Shown: in pieces, positions 26,778 to 35,705 of the stretch
Layout of the letters: each line of letters opens with the position of its first letter
Position numbering within the stretch: the first letter of the stretch is position 1
From: Cellulophaga omnivescoria
Lineage (GTDB): Bacteria > Bacteroidota > Bacteroidia > Flavobacteriales > Flavobacteriaceae
Assembly: GCF_001999725.1 (NCBI RefSeq)
Contig: NZ_MDDP01000024.1
Span: 44,705-108,704, forward strand
Length of the DNA: 64,000 nt
Direction: 5' to 3'
Made by a program: the position numbers and the translations under genes
Notes under the pieces: model-generated
Told to the model about the DNA's origin: nothing
Database searches by the model: none
Seen by the model: the letters and a program-made list of their open reading frames with translations, nothing else

Positions 26778-27989
26778 CTAGTGTTCTATATCGTATGCCA
26801 ATATTTTAAATTGATATGGTGTAATACCTAAATTAAATTCTTTAACAACTTCCATTTTTTCTAAGTTATACTGTATAATTTTTTCTTCTGACGGAATAGA
26901 TAGGTATAAAAAATCATCAAAATAATCTATATTAGTAGTAACAGATCCGTGGCCATCAGATTCTGTATCCATTGTAATAGATAATTTACCTTCATATACA
27001 ACAGAATTAGATATTACATTGGTAACTTTAATATCTCCACTCTTGGTTATACTTAAAATTTCTTTTTTATCTCTAGAAACCATACATTTAAATAATTCTG
27101 CTGTTTCATGTATTGGTGTAATTTCTTCACTATTTATATTAATAAAGTAAGCTCCTTTACTAGAGGTATATCCAACAAAAATAACGTCTGAAGTTGTAGC
27201 AAGTATACTTCCAAACCACACGTTTTCTTCAAAACTTGTTGGGTAATTTATAATTTTTTGTTCTCCATTATCTTTAACAACCAATACACCAGTATTAGAT
27301 CCAAAAAGCGCCGTTGTGTTGTTACCGGCACTACCGTGTATACCAGATGTACTTAAACTTTGCTCTTCTTCAGATACAACTTCACCGTCTTGGTTTATAA
27401 TATGTACTTTTTCTGGTAATACAGCACCATTTCCTAATTTAGTAACTGCAATATTTCCGTTTTTAAAAATTACCATTGCACCGTGGTGTGCAGTTGTCCC
27501 AGTTGTTATATTTTTAGCAGTTGTATTATTGGCTATAGTTTTTTCATCAAAAATAGTAAGAGTTGCATCGCCATCGTTATAAACAGCCACATAATCTTGT
27601 TCTGATTTAAAGTGTGTTGGCTTTAAACTTTCAAATTTTATAGCACCAAAACCTGTTTCACCTAAATCATGACTATGGTCTCCGTGATCTATTTCTCCAC
27701 CTATATTAAACGTTTCTGTAAAATTATTGTCTCTGTGTGTTATAACAGCGTATCTACCAGATTCTGTAGCATATATACTACCTTTTGCATATGATGCTTG
27801 GTAAGCTGTAACCTCTTCATTATCTACATTAATAAAATTTAATGAAGCAGAATTTGCATCAGAAACTAATAATGAAACATTTTCATGATCTTCGTGATGT
27901 TCATCATTTACAGGTGCATCATCATCCTTAGAACAGGCCATAAATAAAGTAGATACAGCTAAAAGTGGTAATAAATAAGTCTTTTTCAT
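26778..27989 (-). CDS. His-rich beta-propeller lipoprotein, AztD-like (putative zinc-binding)
   Basis: The 403-residue protein has a lipoprotein signal with lipobox Cys19 (LFMACS). Right after the anchor lies an Asp/His-rich stretch (DEHHEDHE), and a second cluster (DHGDHSHD) sits near residue 100. The rest is repeated beta-strand blades (for example AHHGAMVIFKNGNIAVTKLGNG, GSAGNNTTALFGSNTGVLVV), like a seven-bladed propeller. This layout resembles AztD, the periplasmic zinc chaperone, but no AztABC transporter is adjacent. Its promoter carries an overlapping palindrome (28015-28054), suggesting metal-dependent repression. The metal is inferred, not shown. Confidence 0.75.
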   Translation of the reverse strand: MKKTYLLPLLAVSTLFMACSKDDDAPVNDEHHEDHENVSLLVSDANSASLNFINVDNEEVTAYQASYAKGSIYATESGRYAVITHRDNNFTETFNIGGEIDHGDHSHDLGETGFGAIKFESLKPTHFKSEQDYVAVYNDGDATLTIFDEKTIANNTTAKNITTGTTAHHGAMVIFKNGNIAVTKLGNGAVLPEKVHIINQDGEVVSEEEQSLSTSGIHGSAGNNTTALFGSNTGVLVVKDNGEQKIINYPTSFEENVWFGSILATTSDVIFVGYTSSKGAYFININSEEITPIHETAELFKCMVSRDKKEILSITKSGDIKVTNVISNSVVYEGKLSITMDTESDGHGSVTTNIDYFDDFLYLSIPSEEKIIQYNLEKMEVVKEFNLGITPYQFKILAYDIEH

Positions 27990-28014
27990 TTGTGTGTTTT
28001 TAATTATTGAAGCG

Positions 28015-28054
28015 CAAATATATACAAACGAATTATTAATGCAACATAGTTGCG
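28015..28054 (-). promoter_or_regulatory. Promoter overlapped by a palindromic operator
   Basis: On the minus strand TTG (complement of 28042-28044) and TATATTTG (complement of 28015-28022) are exactly 19 bases apart. The palindrome GCAAC-ATA-GTTGC (28041-28053, extendable to 8-bp arms with one mismatch) covers the -33 TTG. This is the arrangement expected for a repressor-controlled promoter, possibly Zur-type. Confidence 0.7.
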
Positions 28055-28185
28055 TTTATTTTGTATTTATATATAAATCACTAAAAAAACTTTTGCAGGA
28101 TGTTTAGCTAAACAAAAAAAAGAGAAAATGGGTGTGTTTATACCAAATTAAACATACATTAGTTAAAAAAGGACAATAATTACAA

Positions 28186-28719
28186 ATGCAATTAGATTTA
28201 ATTTATACAAAAACCGACAAGTTTATTTTATCTAAAATTACTGCTAGTTATAAAGTTTGGCAAAGCAAACTGTTTTACTATACTGCACATTTAAACTTTA
28301 TAAACACTAAAGATTTTGTTTGTTTTTTAAAAGATGATTTTAAAATATCGGATAAAAACAAATCAGAAATATATAACTATGTAAATAATAGTGATCAAGA
28401 TTTTTTTGAGTTATCTGTGCTTAACAACAGTATAAGTATTAAACAAATACACTTACAATTATTAAAATCTAAAAATACGCTTATACATTGGGAAGATTGG
28501 TTTTACATATTTAGCAAAACAAGTACTAACAATTATCATTTATGGGTTTTTCTTGGTGGTATTACAAACCAGGTTAGAGAAATAAAGTTGAATGCTAAAC
28601 AAATTAGTGAGTATGAAGAATTAGGCATTACCTACATAAAAGCATTAGCAACAGATTTACAGGTAAGAGAGTCTAAAATTTATAAAGAAGCAATAACTAA
28701 CAATAATAGAATTTTATAA
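28186..28719 (+). CDS. Hypothetical protein, 177 residues
   Basis: A soluble, charged protein without signal peptide: MQLDLIYTKTDKFILSKITASYKVWQSKLFYY at the start, many aromatic residues, IHWEDWFYIFSKTSTNNYHLWVFLGG in the middle, and a helical C-terminus (YIKALATDLQVRESKIYKEA). I recognise no family. It stands alone on the plus strand and the flanking gaps show no clear promoter. Codon use is like its neighbours. Confidence 0.6.
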   Translation: MQLDLIYTKTDKFILSKITASYKVWQSKLFYYTAHLNFINTKDFVCFLKDDFKISDKNKSEIYNYVNNSDQDFFELSVLNNSISIKQIHLQLLKSKNTLIHWEDWFYIFSKTSTNNYHLWVFLGGITNQVREIKLNAKQISEYEELGITYIKALATDLQVRESKIYKEAITNNNRIL

Positions 28720-28875
28720 TTCAAAGCATAAAAATCATCCAAAAATACAATAATACCTTACGAATATTAATTGACTAATTACTGCTCTGGGTATTATACT
28801 TAATATTGATAGTTGTAACAGTTCTTCCATTAGAAAAAAACCTTAGAACTAAAATAACTATCAAAATTAAACCCA

Positions 28876-29772
28876 ATGATAAAAAAAATTATACTTGCTA
28901 TTAGTATTACTCTGGTTATTTCTTGTAAAAAAACTAACACGAATACTAAAATAGCTGAATTAGAAAAAATAATTGAAAAAGAAAAAATAAGAAGTAGTAC
29001 CAAAGAAAGACAAAATGAACGATTAAAAAATACTATTGAAAATCTAAGAGATAAAATAACTGAAAATAAAGAAACTAAAGAGAATAGAAATTCTATAATA
29101 GCAGAATCAATTGACATTTTAACTGATAAAAAAATAATGATTCAGAACCTATTTAATAGTTTTGATCTTGATAATAGTGATGCCAGTAGAGGTATTGCAA
29201 CTAGTTATTTTTTACAATCTTATGATGGATTTTCTGATTTTGACACAAAAAATGAGTATTACTCCTATATAACTTCTAAAATTGACAGAAGTCCTGAAAA
29301 TTTAAAAAAAATATTTACTCCACAAGTTAAAAAGAATATATACAAGCTTTTTAAAAATAATAAAATTTATAAAAATTCTGGTGCAGAGGCTTTGTTAAAA
29401 GCTTCACTAATAATTTATAATGATACAGGCCAAGATGCATATATATCTAGAGAAATATATTCTTTGGCTAGCCAAGATAATTATAATGAAGTTGAAGATT
29501 ATATTTCCAGTACTATTGATGATAGTATTTTAAAAGAATTGAAAACTATTTTAAAGTATGAAAACTACTCTACTTATGAAAAAGTAACTGAGTTAACAAC
29601 AGAAGACAGATTAACTTATTTATACACATTTTGGGCTAGAAGATATAATGAAGGAAATGCAGCGTATGTTTATGAGCTATTAAAAGAGTTTCATAATAAT
29701 GTAACTACAGAACAACCAGGACCAGAAGAATTAGATGTAGATGAACTAAACCTAGAAAATTTAGCTAATTAA
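28876..29772 (+). CDS. Lipoprotein with coiled-coil N-terminus, unknown function
   Basis: The 298-residue protein has a lipobox Cys17 (LVISCKK), then a highly charged predicted coiled coil (about residues 25-70, IAELEKIIEKEKIRSSTKERQNERL). A helical domain follows (for example GIATSYFLQSYDGFSDFDTKNEYYSYITSKIDRSPENLKKIF) and the tail is acidic (EELDVDELNLENLAN). No known motif. It probably sits in the periplasm anchored to a membrane. The MORN_2 genes follow in the same direction. Confidence 0.65.
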   Translation: MIKKIILAISITLVISCKKTNTNTKIAELEKIIEKEKIRSSTKERQNERLKNTIENLRDKITENKETKENRNSIIAESIDILTDKKIMIQNLFNSFDLDNSDASRGIATSYFLQSYDGFSDFDTKNEYYSYITSKIDRSPENLKKIFTPQVKKNIYKLFKNNKIYKNSGAEALLKASLIIYNDTGQDAYISREIYSLASQDNYNEVEDYISSTIDDSILKELKTILKYENYSTYEKVTELTTEDRLTYLYTFWARRYNEGNAAYVYELLKEFHNNVTTEQPGPEELDVDELNLENLAN

Positions 29773-29827
29773 ATAAAAACTTTGACAAAAAAACACAATA
29801 ACATTTAGCATAAAATCTATATTTATT

Positions 29828-30931
29828 ATGAGAAAAATTATACTAATACTAACCATTTTACTTGCTACTAATGCAAACGCTCAAGTAAACTACTTAATGT
29901 GGGAAAACGTAGATACACAACGTTTTGGTAAAGAAACACTATTTAAGACTGACAACAAGCTTTTAAACGGAAGTTACAAAATTGCAGAAAACAGTGGTGC
30001 TTATACAGAGGTAACTTTTGCAAACGGTAAAATGGTTGGCACTAAAAAAAACTATGATTTTTCTGGTAATTTAGAGCAAGAAATGGTTTTTGATAAAAAC
30101 GGAAAAGCCAATGGCAAAAGTACATCATACTACAGTAATGGTGATATTTTTGAGGAATTTAACTATAAAAATGGTCTTAAAAATGGTGAGTGGAAAACCT
30201 TTGACAAAAAAGGAAAAATACAACGTTTAGAAAACTATAAAAACGATTTAAAAGAAGGTCAATGGGTTTCTTATTTAAAAGATGCTCGTACGGGCACTAA
30301 CTTGGTAGAAACATCATTTTATAGCGAAAATAAACCAACAGGTAAATGGTCACAAAAAACAGAAGACAACCGTTTAATTTGGGAAAAAGAGTATAGTGCA
30401 CCAAAAAATTATATTAAAAAAGAATATTACCCAAATGGTAAACTAACTTCTGTAGAAACGTATGTAAACAATAAAAAAGATGGTAGTAGTAAATATTATA
30501 ACTCTGCCGGACTTTTACTAAGTGAAAGAACATATGCTGATAGTTACCCAATAACAGAAACCAGTTTTTATGACAACGGAAACAAAAAAGAAGTAGTAAA
30601 CTCCAAAGACGGTTATAAAGATGGTTTGTACCAAAAATATTCTAAAACCGGTAACCTCGTTACAGAAGGTCATTTTAAAATAGGTTATAAATCTGGCGAG
30701 TGGAAACACTACAACAGTGATGATATGCTAGAAACTACCTATATATATGCAGATGGAAGAAAAAACGGAATATCTAAAACGTATAATGAAGCTGCTAAAA
30801 TAGAAAGCGAAGGACAGTATAAGAATGATGAAAAAACTGGTGTTTGGAAATTTTTTAAACTAAACGGTAAAATTTCTAAAGAGGTAGAATACAAAAATGG
30901 TAAAGTAATTTCTGAAAAAACCTACAACTAG
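29828..30931 (+). CDS. Secreted MORN_2 / YwqK-type repeat protein
   Basis: The 367-residue protein has a signal peptide (MRKIILILTILLATNANAQ) and about ten ~23-residue repeats of the type YYPNGKLTSVETYVNNKKDGSSKYYN, built on the pattern Y-x-N/D-G-K-x-x-x-E-x-x-Y-x-x-G-x-K-x-G-x-W/Y. MORN_2 repeats form antiparallel hairpins; YwqK of Bacillus is an antitoxin, but in Bacteroidota most are secreted proteins of unknown role. Its last repeat pair matches that of the next gene, so the two are tandem paralogues. Confidence 0.82.
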   Translation: MRKIILILTILLATNANAQVNYLMWENVDTQRFGKETLFKTDNKLLNGSYKIAENSGAYTEVTFANGKMVGTKKNYDFSGNLEQEMVFDKNGKANGKSTSYYSNGDIFEEFNYKNGLKNGEWKTFDKKGKIQRLENYKNDLKEGQWVSYLKDARTGTNLVETSFYSENKPTGKWSQKTEDNRLIWEKEYSAPKNYIKKEYYPNGKLTSVETYVNNKKDGSSKYYNSAGLLLSERTYADSYPITETSFYDNGNKKEVVNSKDGYKDGLYQKYSKTGNLVTEGHFKIGYKSGEWKHYNSDDMLETTYIYADGRKNGISKTYNEAAKIESEGQYKNDEKTGVWKFFKLNGKISKEVEYKNGKVISEKTYN

Positions 30932-30978
30932 TAATTTATAAAATATTATAGTAAAAAAAGTCGCTAATATAACTACAA

Positions 30979-32799
30979 ATGAAAAAAAGTATAGTTCTAA
31001 TATGTACATTATTAAGTGTTTTATGCATAACAGCACAACGCACTACCAGAAATAATATAAAACATAAAGTGTACGGCAATGCCATAGTAGAAAGTAAATA
31101 TAATAAAGATAATATTTTAGTAGAACAAATTACATATACTAGAGATACTGCGGTAACTAAGAACCATAAAGAAATAGGTGAAATAAGTTACTTCTATGAA
31201 AACAAAAAATTAAAAGCTAAAGGTAATTTTATTGTTAAAAAAGATGCTGTTGCTAGTTTATTTGGAGCATACAGAAAAAAAAATGGTAAATGGTTATTAT
31301 ATAATGAAACAGAAAATTTGATAGCCGAAATTAACTACCTAGATGATAGAGAAAATGGTCCATATATTTATTATCATAAAAACGGAAAAATTGGTCAAAC
31401 TGGAACTTTTTCTAATGGTAAAAATGTGGGTATACAAAACATATTTTTTGATAATGGAAAATTGCATAAGTCTACTGAGTATAAAAATGGCTTAATACAT
31501 AACATAATTTCACTTAAAAATAAGCAAGGTAATAACATTGAGTACGGCACTTTAAAAGATGGTAACGGAACAATGAATGATTATGATTTAGAAACGGGTA
31601 AACTAAAAAACACTTACACTTTAGAAGATGGACTTTTAAACATAATAGACACTAAGGTTGTAAAAACACCTAACGGTAATATCATAGAAAAAAAATATAA
31701 AAACAGAGATGGTAGTACAGATAAAATTACCAGAGCAATTAATGGTATTTTAGAAGGCACACAAGAGTATTATAATTATAACGGAAAATTAAAAGAAACC
31801 ATAAATTACACCAACGGAGTAAAAAATGGCAAGCATACAAAGTTTAATGATGATGGCACTTTATTTTTTGAGTACAACTATGTTAATAATAAAAAATTAG
31901 GCGCATACAAATATACTCCAGAAGGTTTTAAAGATAATTTTTATGTATTAGATGAAGGTTATTATGATGAAAATGAAAAATTTACAGGAAATTTTACTCG
32001 TTATTTACAAAACAAACAAGATGTAATACGTTTAGGTAAAATGAGTGATGCTAAAATTGTTATTGAATCTGGTGCTTATAAAAACCATAATAAAATAGGT
32101 GTTTGGAAAACGTATGATGAAACAGGTAACCTCACAAAAGAAATTAATTTTTCTGCAAAGGCAAAAGACAATTATGTTAAGAAAGAGTATTTTAATGACA
32201 ACAAAACTTTGAAGTCTATAGTAGAATACGATAATGAAAAAGAAGAAGGTACAAGAAAGGTTTATTATGAAAATGGACAGTTAAGATTATTAGCTACTTA
32301 TAAAAACCAAGCTTTAAACGGTGCGTATAAAGAGTATTTTAATAACGGACAATTAAAAGAGGAAGGACAAAGAAAAGAAGGAAAAAAAATTGGATATTGG
32401 AAAGAGTATAAAGAAGATGGCAAAATAATGCATAACCATAAATACGAAACAGATCATTGTTGTGCTCCTAGTGAAATGATAGATTATTACTATCATAACG
32501 ATGGTAATTTATCATCAATAATTAAACAATTTGATCATAAAAAGAATCCTTCTAATGAAAATGAAAGCTACTTTGGTAGATTAGTTCAAAAGAAGTATTC
32601 TGAAAATGGAAACTTAAGTGAGGTTATATCAAAAAAGAAAAATAATTATAACTCCTACAGCGTGTTAGATGGCTTGTACCAACAATACTCCATTTCAGGA
32701 AAACTAAAATCCGAAGGCTACTACAGTAATGACAAAAAAACTGGTACTTGGAAATATTATAAACTAGATGGTACAATTTCTAATGAAGTTGAATATTAA
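30979..32799 (+). CDS. Secreted MORN_2 repeat protein, larger paralogue with eroded C-terminus
   Basis: The 606-residue protein has a signal peptide (MKKSIVLICTLLSVLCITAQ) and MORN_2 repeats through most of its length (for example YYHKNGKIGQTGTFSNGKNVGIQ, YYENGQLRLLATYKNQALNGAYKEYF). Near residue 500 it contains a His/Cys-bearing break (ETDHCCAPSEM). The end, GTWKYYKLDGTISNEVEY, aligns with GVWKFFKLNGKISKEVEY of the upstream gene but stops there. The missing residues are still legible in DNA at 32800-32838, cut off by an AAA-to-TAA change. Confidence 0.82.
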   Translation: MKKSIVLICTLLSVLCITAQRTTRNNIKHKVYGNAIVESKYNKDNILVEQITYTRDTAVTKNHKEIGEISYFYENKKLKAKGNFIVKKDAVASLFGAYRKKNGKWLLYNETENLIAEINYLDDRENGPYIYYHKNGKIGQTGTFSNGKNVGIQNIFFDNGKLHKSTEYKNGLIHNIISLKNKQGNNIEYGTLKDGNGTMNDYDLETGKLKNTYTLEDGLLNIIDTKVVKTPNGNIIEKKYKNRDGSTDKITRAINGILEGTQEYYNYNGKLKETINYTNGVKNGKHTKFNDDGTLFFEYNYVNNKKLGAYKYTPEGFKDNFYVLDEGYYDENEKFTGNFTRYLQNKQDVIRLGKMSDAKIVIESGAYKNHNKIGVWKTYDETGNLTKEINFSAKAKDNYVKKEYFNDNKTLKSIVEYDNEKEEGTRKVYYENGQLRLLATYKNQALNGAYKEYFNNGQLKEEGQRKEGKKIGYWKEYKEDGKIMHNHKYETDHCCAPSEMIDYYYHNDGNLSSIIKQFDHKKNPSNENESYFGRLVQKKYSENGNLSEVISKKKNNYNSYSVLDGLYQQYSISGKLKSEGYYSNDKKTGTWKYYKLDGTISNEVEY

Positions 32800-32838
32800 A
32801 ATAATAAAGTAATTTCTAAATAAACGTATAACCAATAA
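32800..32838 (+). pseudogene. Untranslated C-terminal remnant of the MORN_2 gene
   Basis: Reading on in frame after the stop gives NNKVISK-stop-TYNQ-stop. The paralogue upstream encodes KNGKVISEKTYN at this place. Two lysine codons have apparently become TAA; the rest is conserved. Confidence 0.7.
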
Positions 32839-32881
32839 AAGAGGAATGCAAAAGTTTATATTTGCTGCTTAAAAATAATTA

Positions 32882-33829
32882 ATGTCATACCAACTATTAT
32901 CATCCCCTTTACAAGGCTTTACAGATTATAACTTTAGAAATGCGCATCAAAAGTTTTTTGGTGGTATAGATACCTATTATGCGCCTTATATTAGGTTTAA
33001 TAAAAAAATGATTATAAAGGGCTCTTACCAAAGAGATTTAAACCCAGAGGTAAATACATCTTTAAACCTTATACCACAGGTAATGACGGCAGATGCAGAC
33101 CAATTTATATTTGCAATAAAATACATACAGTCTTTGGGGTATAAAGAACTTAATTGGAATTTAGGTTGCCCCTATCCTATGGTTACAAATAGTGGTATGG
33201 GATCTGGACTTATTTGTAACCCAGAGAAAATAGACCATATTTTAGACCGTGCACATAGCGAAACAGATGTTACCGTGTCTATGAAAATGAGATTAGGATA
33301 CGAGAATAGTAATGAAATACTAGAATCCTTTTCTGTATTAGATAAATATCCTTTAAAAAGTATTGCTATACACGCCAGACTAGGCAAACAATTGTATAAA
33401 GGCGGTGTAGATTTAGAAGGTTTTCAAAAATGTGTGGATGTTGCCAAACATACATTGTATTATAATGGCGATATAACAACTGTTGCTCAATTTAAAAAAA
33501 TGAAAGAGCAGTTTCCTAGCATACAACATTTTATGATTGGACGTGGATTAATTTCAGATCCGTTTTTACCAAATATGATAAAAAACAACACAACAGAATA
33601 TCCTAAAGGTAGATGGCAGATTTTTAAAGAATTTCACGATACTATTTACCATCAGTATGATGAATTATTGTCTGGGCCAACACCAATAAAAATGAAAATG
33701 TTAGGATTTTGGGAGTTCTTTTCATTAGCAACTAACAACCCAAAAAAAACATACAAAGCAATAAAAAAGGCTGGTAACCAATTTAAGTACAAACAAGCTG
33801 TAGCAGATATTATTAAAGAACAAAGATAG
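32882..33829 (+). CDS. tRNA-dihydrouridine synthase family protein
   Basis: The 315-residue flavoenzyme starts YQLLSSPLQGFTDYNFRNAH, the FMN-binding Dus N-terminus with A/S-P-L-x-G-x-T-D. It has NWNLGCPYPMVTNSGMGSGL (GCP at residues 95-97), VSMKMRLGYEN, and the C-terminal FMIGRGLISDPFLP phosphate-binding loop. It reduces uridine to dihydrouridine in tRNA D loops. Which Dus subfamily it belongs to was not determined. The next gene follows after 25 bases. Confidence 0.9.
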   Translation: MSYQLLSSPLQGFTDYNFRNAHQKFFGGIDTYYAPYIRFNKKMIIKGSYQRDLNPEVNTSLNLIPQVMTADADQFIFAIKYIQSLGYKELNWNLGCPYPMVTNSGMGSGLICNPEKIDHILDRAHSETDVTVSMKMRLGYENSNEILESFSVLDKYPLKSIAIHARLGKQLYKGGVDLEGFQKCVDVAKHTLYYNGDITTVAQFKKMKEQFPSIQHFMIGRGLISDPFLPNMIKNNTTEYPKGRWQIFKEFHDTIYHQYDELLSGPTPIKMKMLGFWEFFSLATNNPKKTYKAIKKAGNQFKYKQAVADIIKEQR

Positions 33830-33854
33830 AATTTAAATAAATACCTAATGTAAT

Positions 33855-34568
33855 TTGAAATTTACTGCTTATAAATACAGAATTATTAAAGAAAAACTTT
33901 CTATAACAAAACAAATAGTTTATTCTAGTTTTGCTCTTTTTGTTTTTGGATTTATAATACTTTTTTTAAATACTAAATTTCCATTAACCGATAATATTCT
34001 GCCAATAATTGTTCCCATATTTATAATTTCTATGCTATTTTTTGGTGTGGCACATATATATCAATTTTATGATTATGAATTAATTAACTGTGTAAAGGAA
34101 GGACATATAGAGTTTAGTACTAATGAATTTATTATTGATTACAATAACAAAATTAACTATGAAGATGTTACTGACTTAAAAATTAATATAGATGCCTATT
34201 ACGGACAAACTATAGACCAGTATTACAGAAACCCTATACATAAGAAAAGCTTAGGCATTAAAAACACAATAGTTATAACTACCTGGGATAAATCTTTTAC
34301 ATATAACTTTAAATTAGAACACTCTATACATACAATAGAACTAAAAAAAACAATTTTTAATTTAGTCTTAAGTGAAAAATTAGGTATTAAAAATGTTAAA
34401 AAATTGATTAAGCTAATACCTTCAGATTTTAACAAAACCGAAGATTATAAAGCATTTGTTATTAAGCAAATAACCTCTAAAAAAATTAATTGTACAGAAG
34501 GACTACTATTACACGGTTATAAAACAGATAAAGAAGCAAAAGAACTAAGAAACAAGTATTGTGTTTAA
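33855..34568 (+). CDS. Membrane protein with two N-terminal helices and PH-like domain
   Basis: The 237-residue protein starts at a TTG (MKFTAYKYRII); no ATG is available upstream in frame. Two hydrophobic segments lie at about residues 22-42 and 50-72. A soluble part follows (FSTNEFIIDYNNKINYEDVTDLKINIDAYYGQ...TIVITTWDKSFTYNFKLE), whose strand pattern resembles bacterial PH-like domains. The family is not recognised. It is the first of four same-strand genes with short gaps (16, 29 and 22 bases), so the four probably form an operon. Confidence 0.65.
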   Translation: MKFTAYKYRIIKEKLSITKQIVYSSFALFVFGFIILFLNTKFPLTDNILPIIVPIFIISMLFFGVAHIYQFYDYELINCVKEGHIEFSTNEFIIDYNNKINYEDVTDLKINIDAYYGQTIDQYYRNPIHKKSLGIKNTIVITTWDKSFTYNFKLEHSIHTIELKKTIFNLVLSEKLGIKNVKKLIKLIPSDFNKTEDYKAFVIKQITSKKINCTEGLLLHGYKTDKEAKELRNKYCV

Positions 34569-34584
34569 TTAAAAAGAAAAGCTA

Positions 34585-35676
34585 ATGTCAATGATTATCC
34601 CTTTATTACTCGTTTTATTTTTTGTACTAATATTTTTTACTGTTAAAGCAATAAAGAAAAACAAAAAAGGCATAAGTAATTTAGAGGTTACTGTATTTGT
34701 TTTCTACATACTTTCTTTTCTTCTTTTTGGACTTGGTTTACTTACACACATACACCAGCATACAGAAGCCATAGACCCAGTAGATTCTGAATGTTACATA
34801 CCGTTTGGCGGCAAACACATATTAACACTTATTGTTTATTTTATTTTCTTTAACATCTCTGCTGGTTTTATATGGATTAAAGGCCGTAAACTGCCTCCTT
34901 TATCCCTTGTTTTTTTCTTAGTTTTTTTAGTAATAGGATTATTTATTAATACTGCTATACTCATACAAATTACAACTCATAACCTGGAAACTTTAGGTAT
35001 GTATAAAGAAAACTCTGGTACATTCTTATTTGTATTTACACCTGCTATAAGTTTAATTATTGCTGTAGGACTTCTTTTTAAAATAATTAAAGAAGAAAAA
35101 ATTCAAGCAAAAGACAAAGCTTATAAAAATAAATTTCTTAATAGTTGTAATACCTTTTTAGCTAGTAGGTTTAACGAGTCCGTTTGGGCATTACTATTGT
35201 TTATTCCTGTTTTTACCTTAATTACAATTATTTTAATGCTATTTGGACAAGACGTGAACTCTATTACCAAGGTGTTTACAGAAACTACAACTTGGGCTTT
35301 TTCACAAAAAATGCACCCTCCTATTCTAGACCACAAAGGTCATTATTTATGCACTGTAGCCGCTAAAGGAAATCCTAAAATTGTAAAACCTATTTGTTTA
35401 GGAAAAAGACATAATAGGATAATAATTGTAAATAGACAATTACAAGTTGCAAATGCTTTTGAAGAAATGATTACAGATATGTCTCCTGGTTTACACTCAT
35501 TTATTAGACGAAATTATGATAAGTATGGCTATAATTTATCATTAAAAATTAACTCCAAAATAGGCTCTAATATCACCTATATTTTAATGAAACCTTTAGA
35601 GTGGATTTTTTTAGTAACCTTATACTTATTCTGTGTTAATCCAGAACAAAAAATTAGCAAACAATACCAATTATAA
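34585..35676 (+). CDS. Multi-pass membrane protein, DUF6688-like
   Basis: The 363-residue protein has about five transmembrane segments in its first 190 residues, a sixth near 205-225, a conserved soluble part and a last hydrophobic helix. The soluble part, GHYLCTVAAKGNPKIVKPICLGKRHNRIIIVNRQLQVANAFEEMI and SFIRRNYDKYGYNLS, resembles DUF6688 proteins as I remember them. Those often occur near toxin/immunity-type genes, which is a recollection rather than a search. Function unknown. Confidence 0.65.
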   Translation: MSMIIPLLLVLFFVLIFFTVKAIKKNKKGISNLEVTVFVFYILSFLLFGLGLLTHIHQHTEAIDPVDSECYIPFGGKHILTLIVYFIFFNISAGFIWIKGRKLPPLSLVFFLVFLVIGLFINTAILIQITTHNLETLGMYKENSGTFLFVFTPAISLIIAVGLLFKIIKEEKIQAKDKAYKNKFLNSCNTFLASRFNESVWALLLFIPVFTLITIILMLFGQDVNSITKVFTETTTWAFSQKMHPPILDHKGHYLCTVAAKGNPKIVKPICLGKRHNRIIIVNRQLQVANAFEEMITDMSPGLHSFIRRNYDKYGYNLSLKINSKIGSNITYILMKPLEWIFLVTLYLFCVNPEQKISKQYQL

Positions 35677-35705
35677 CAACTAATAACTTCACTAACCAAA
35701 TTTCT

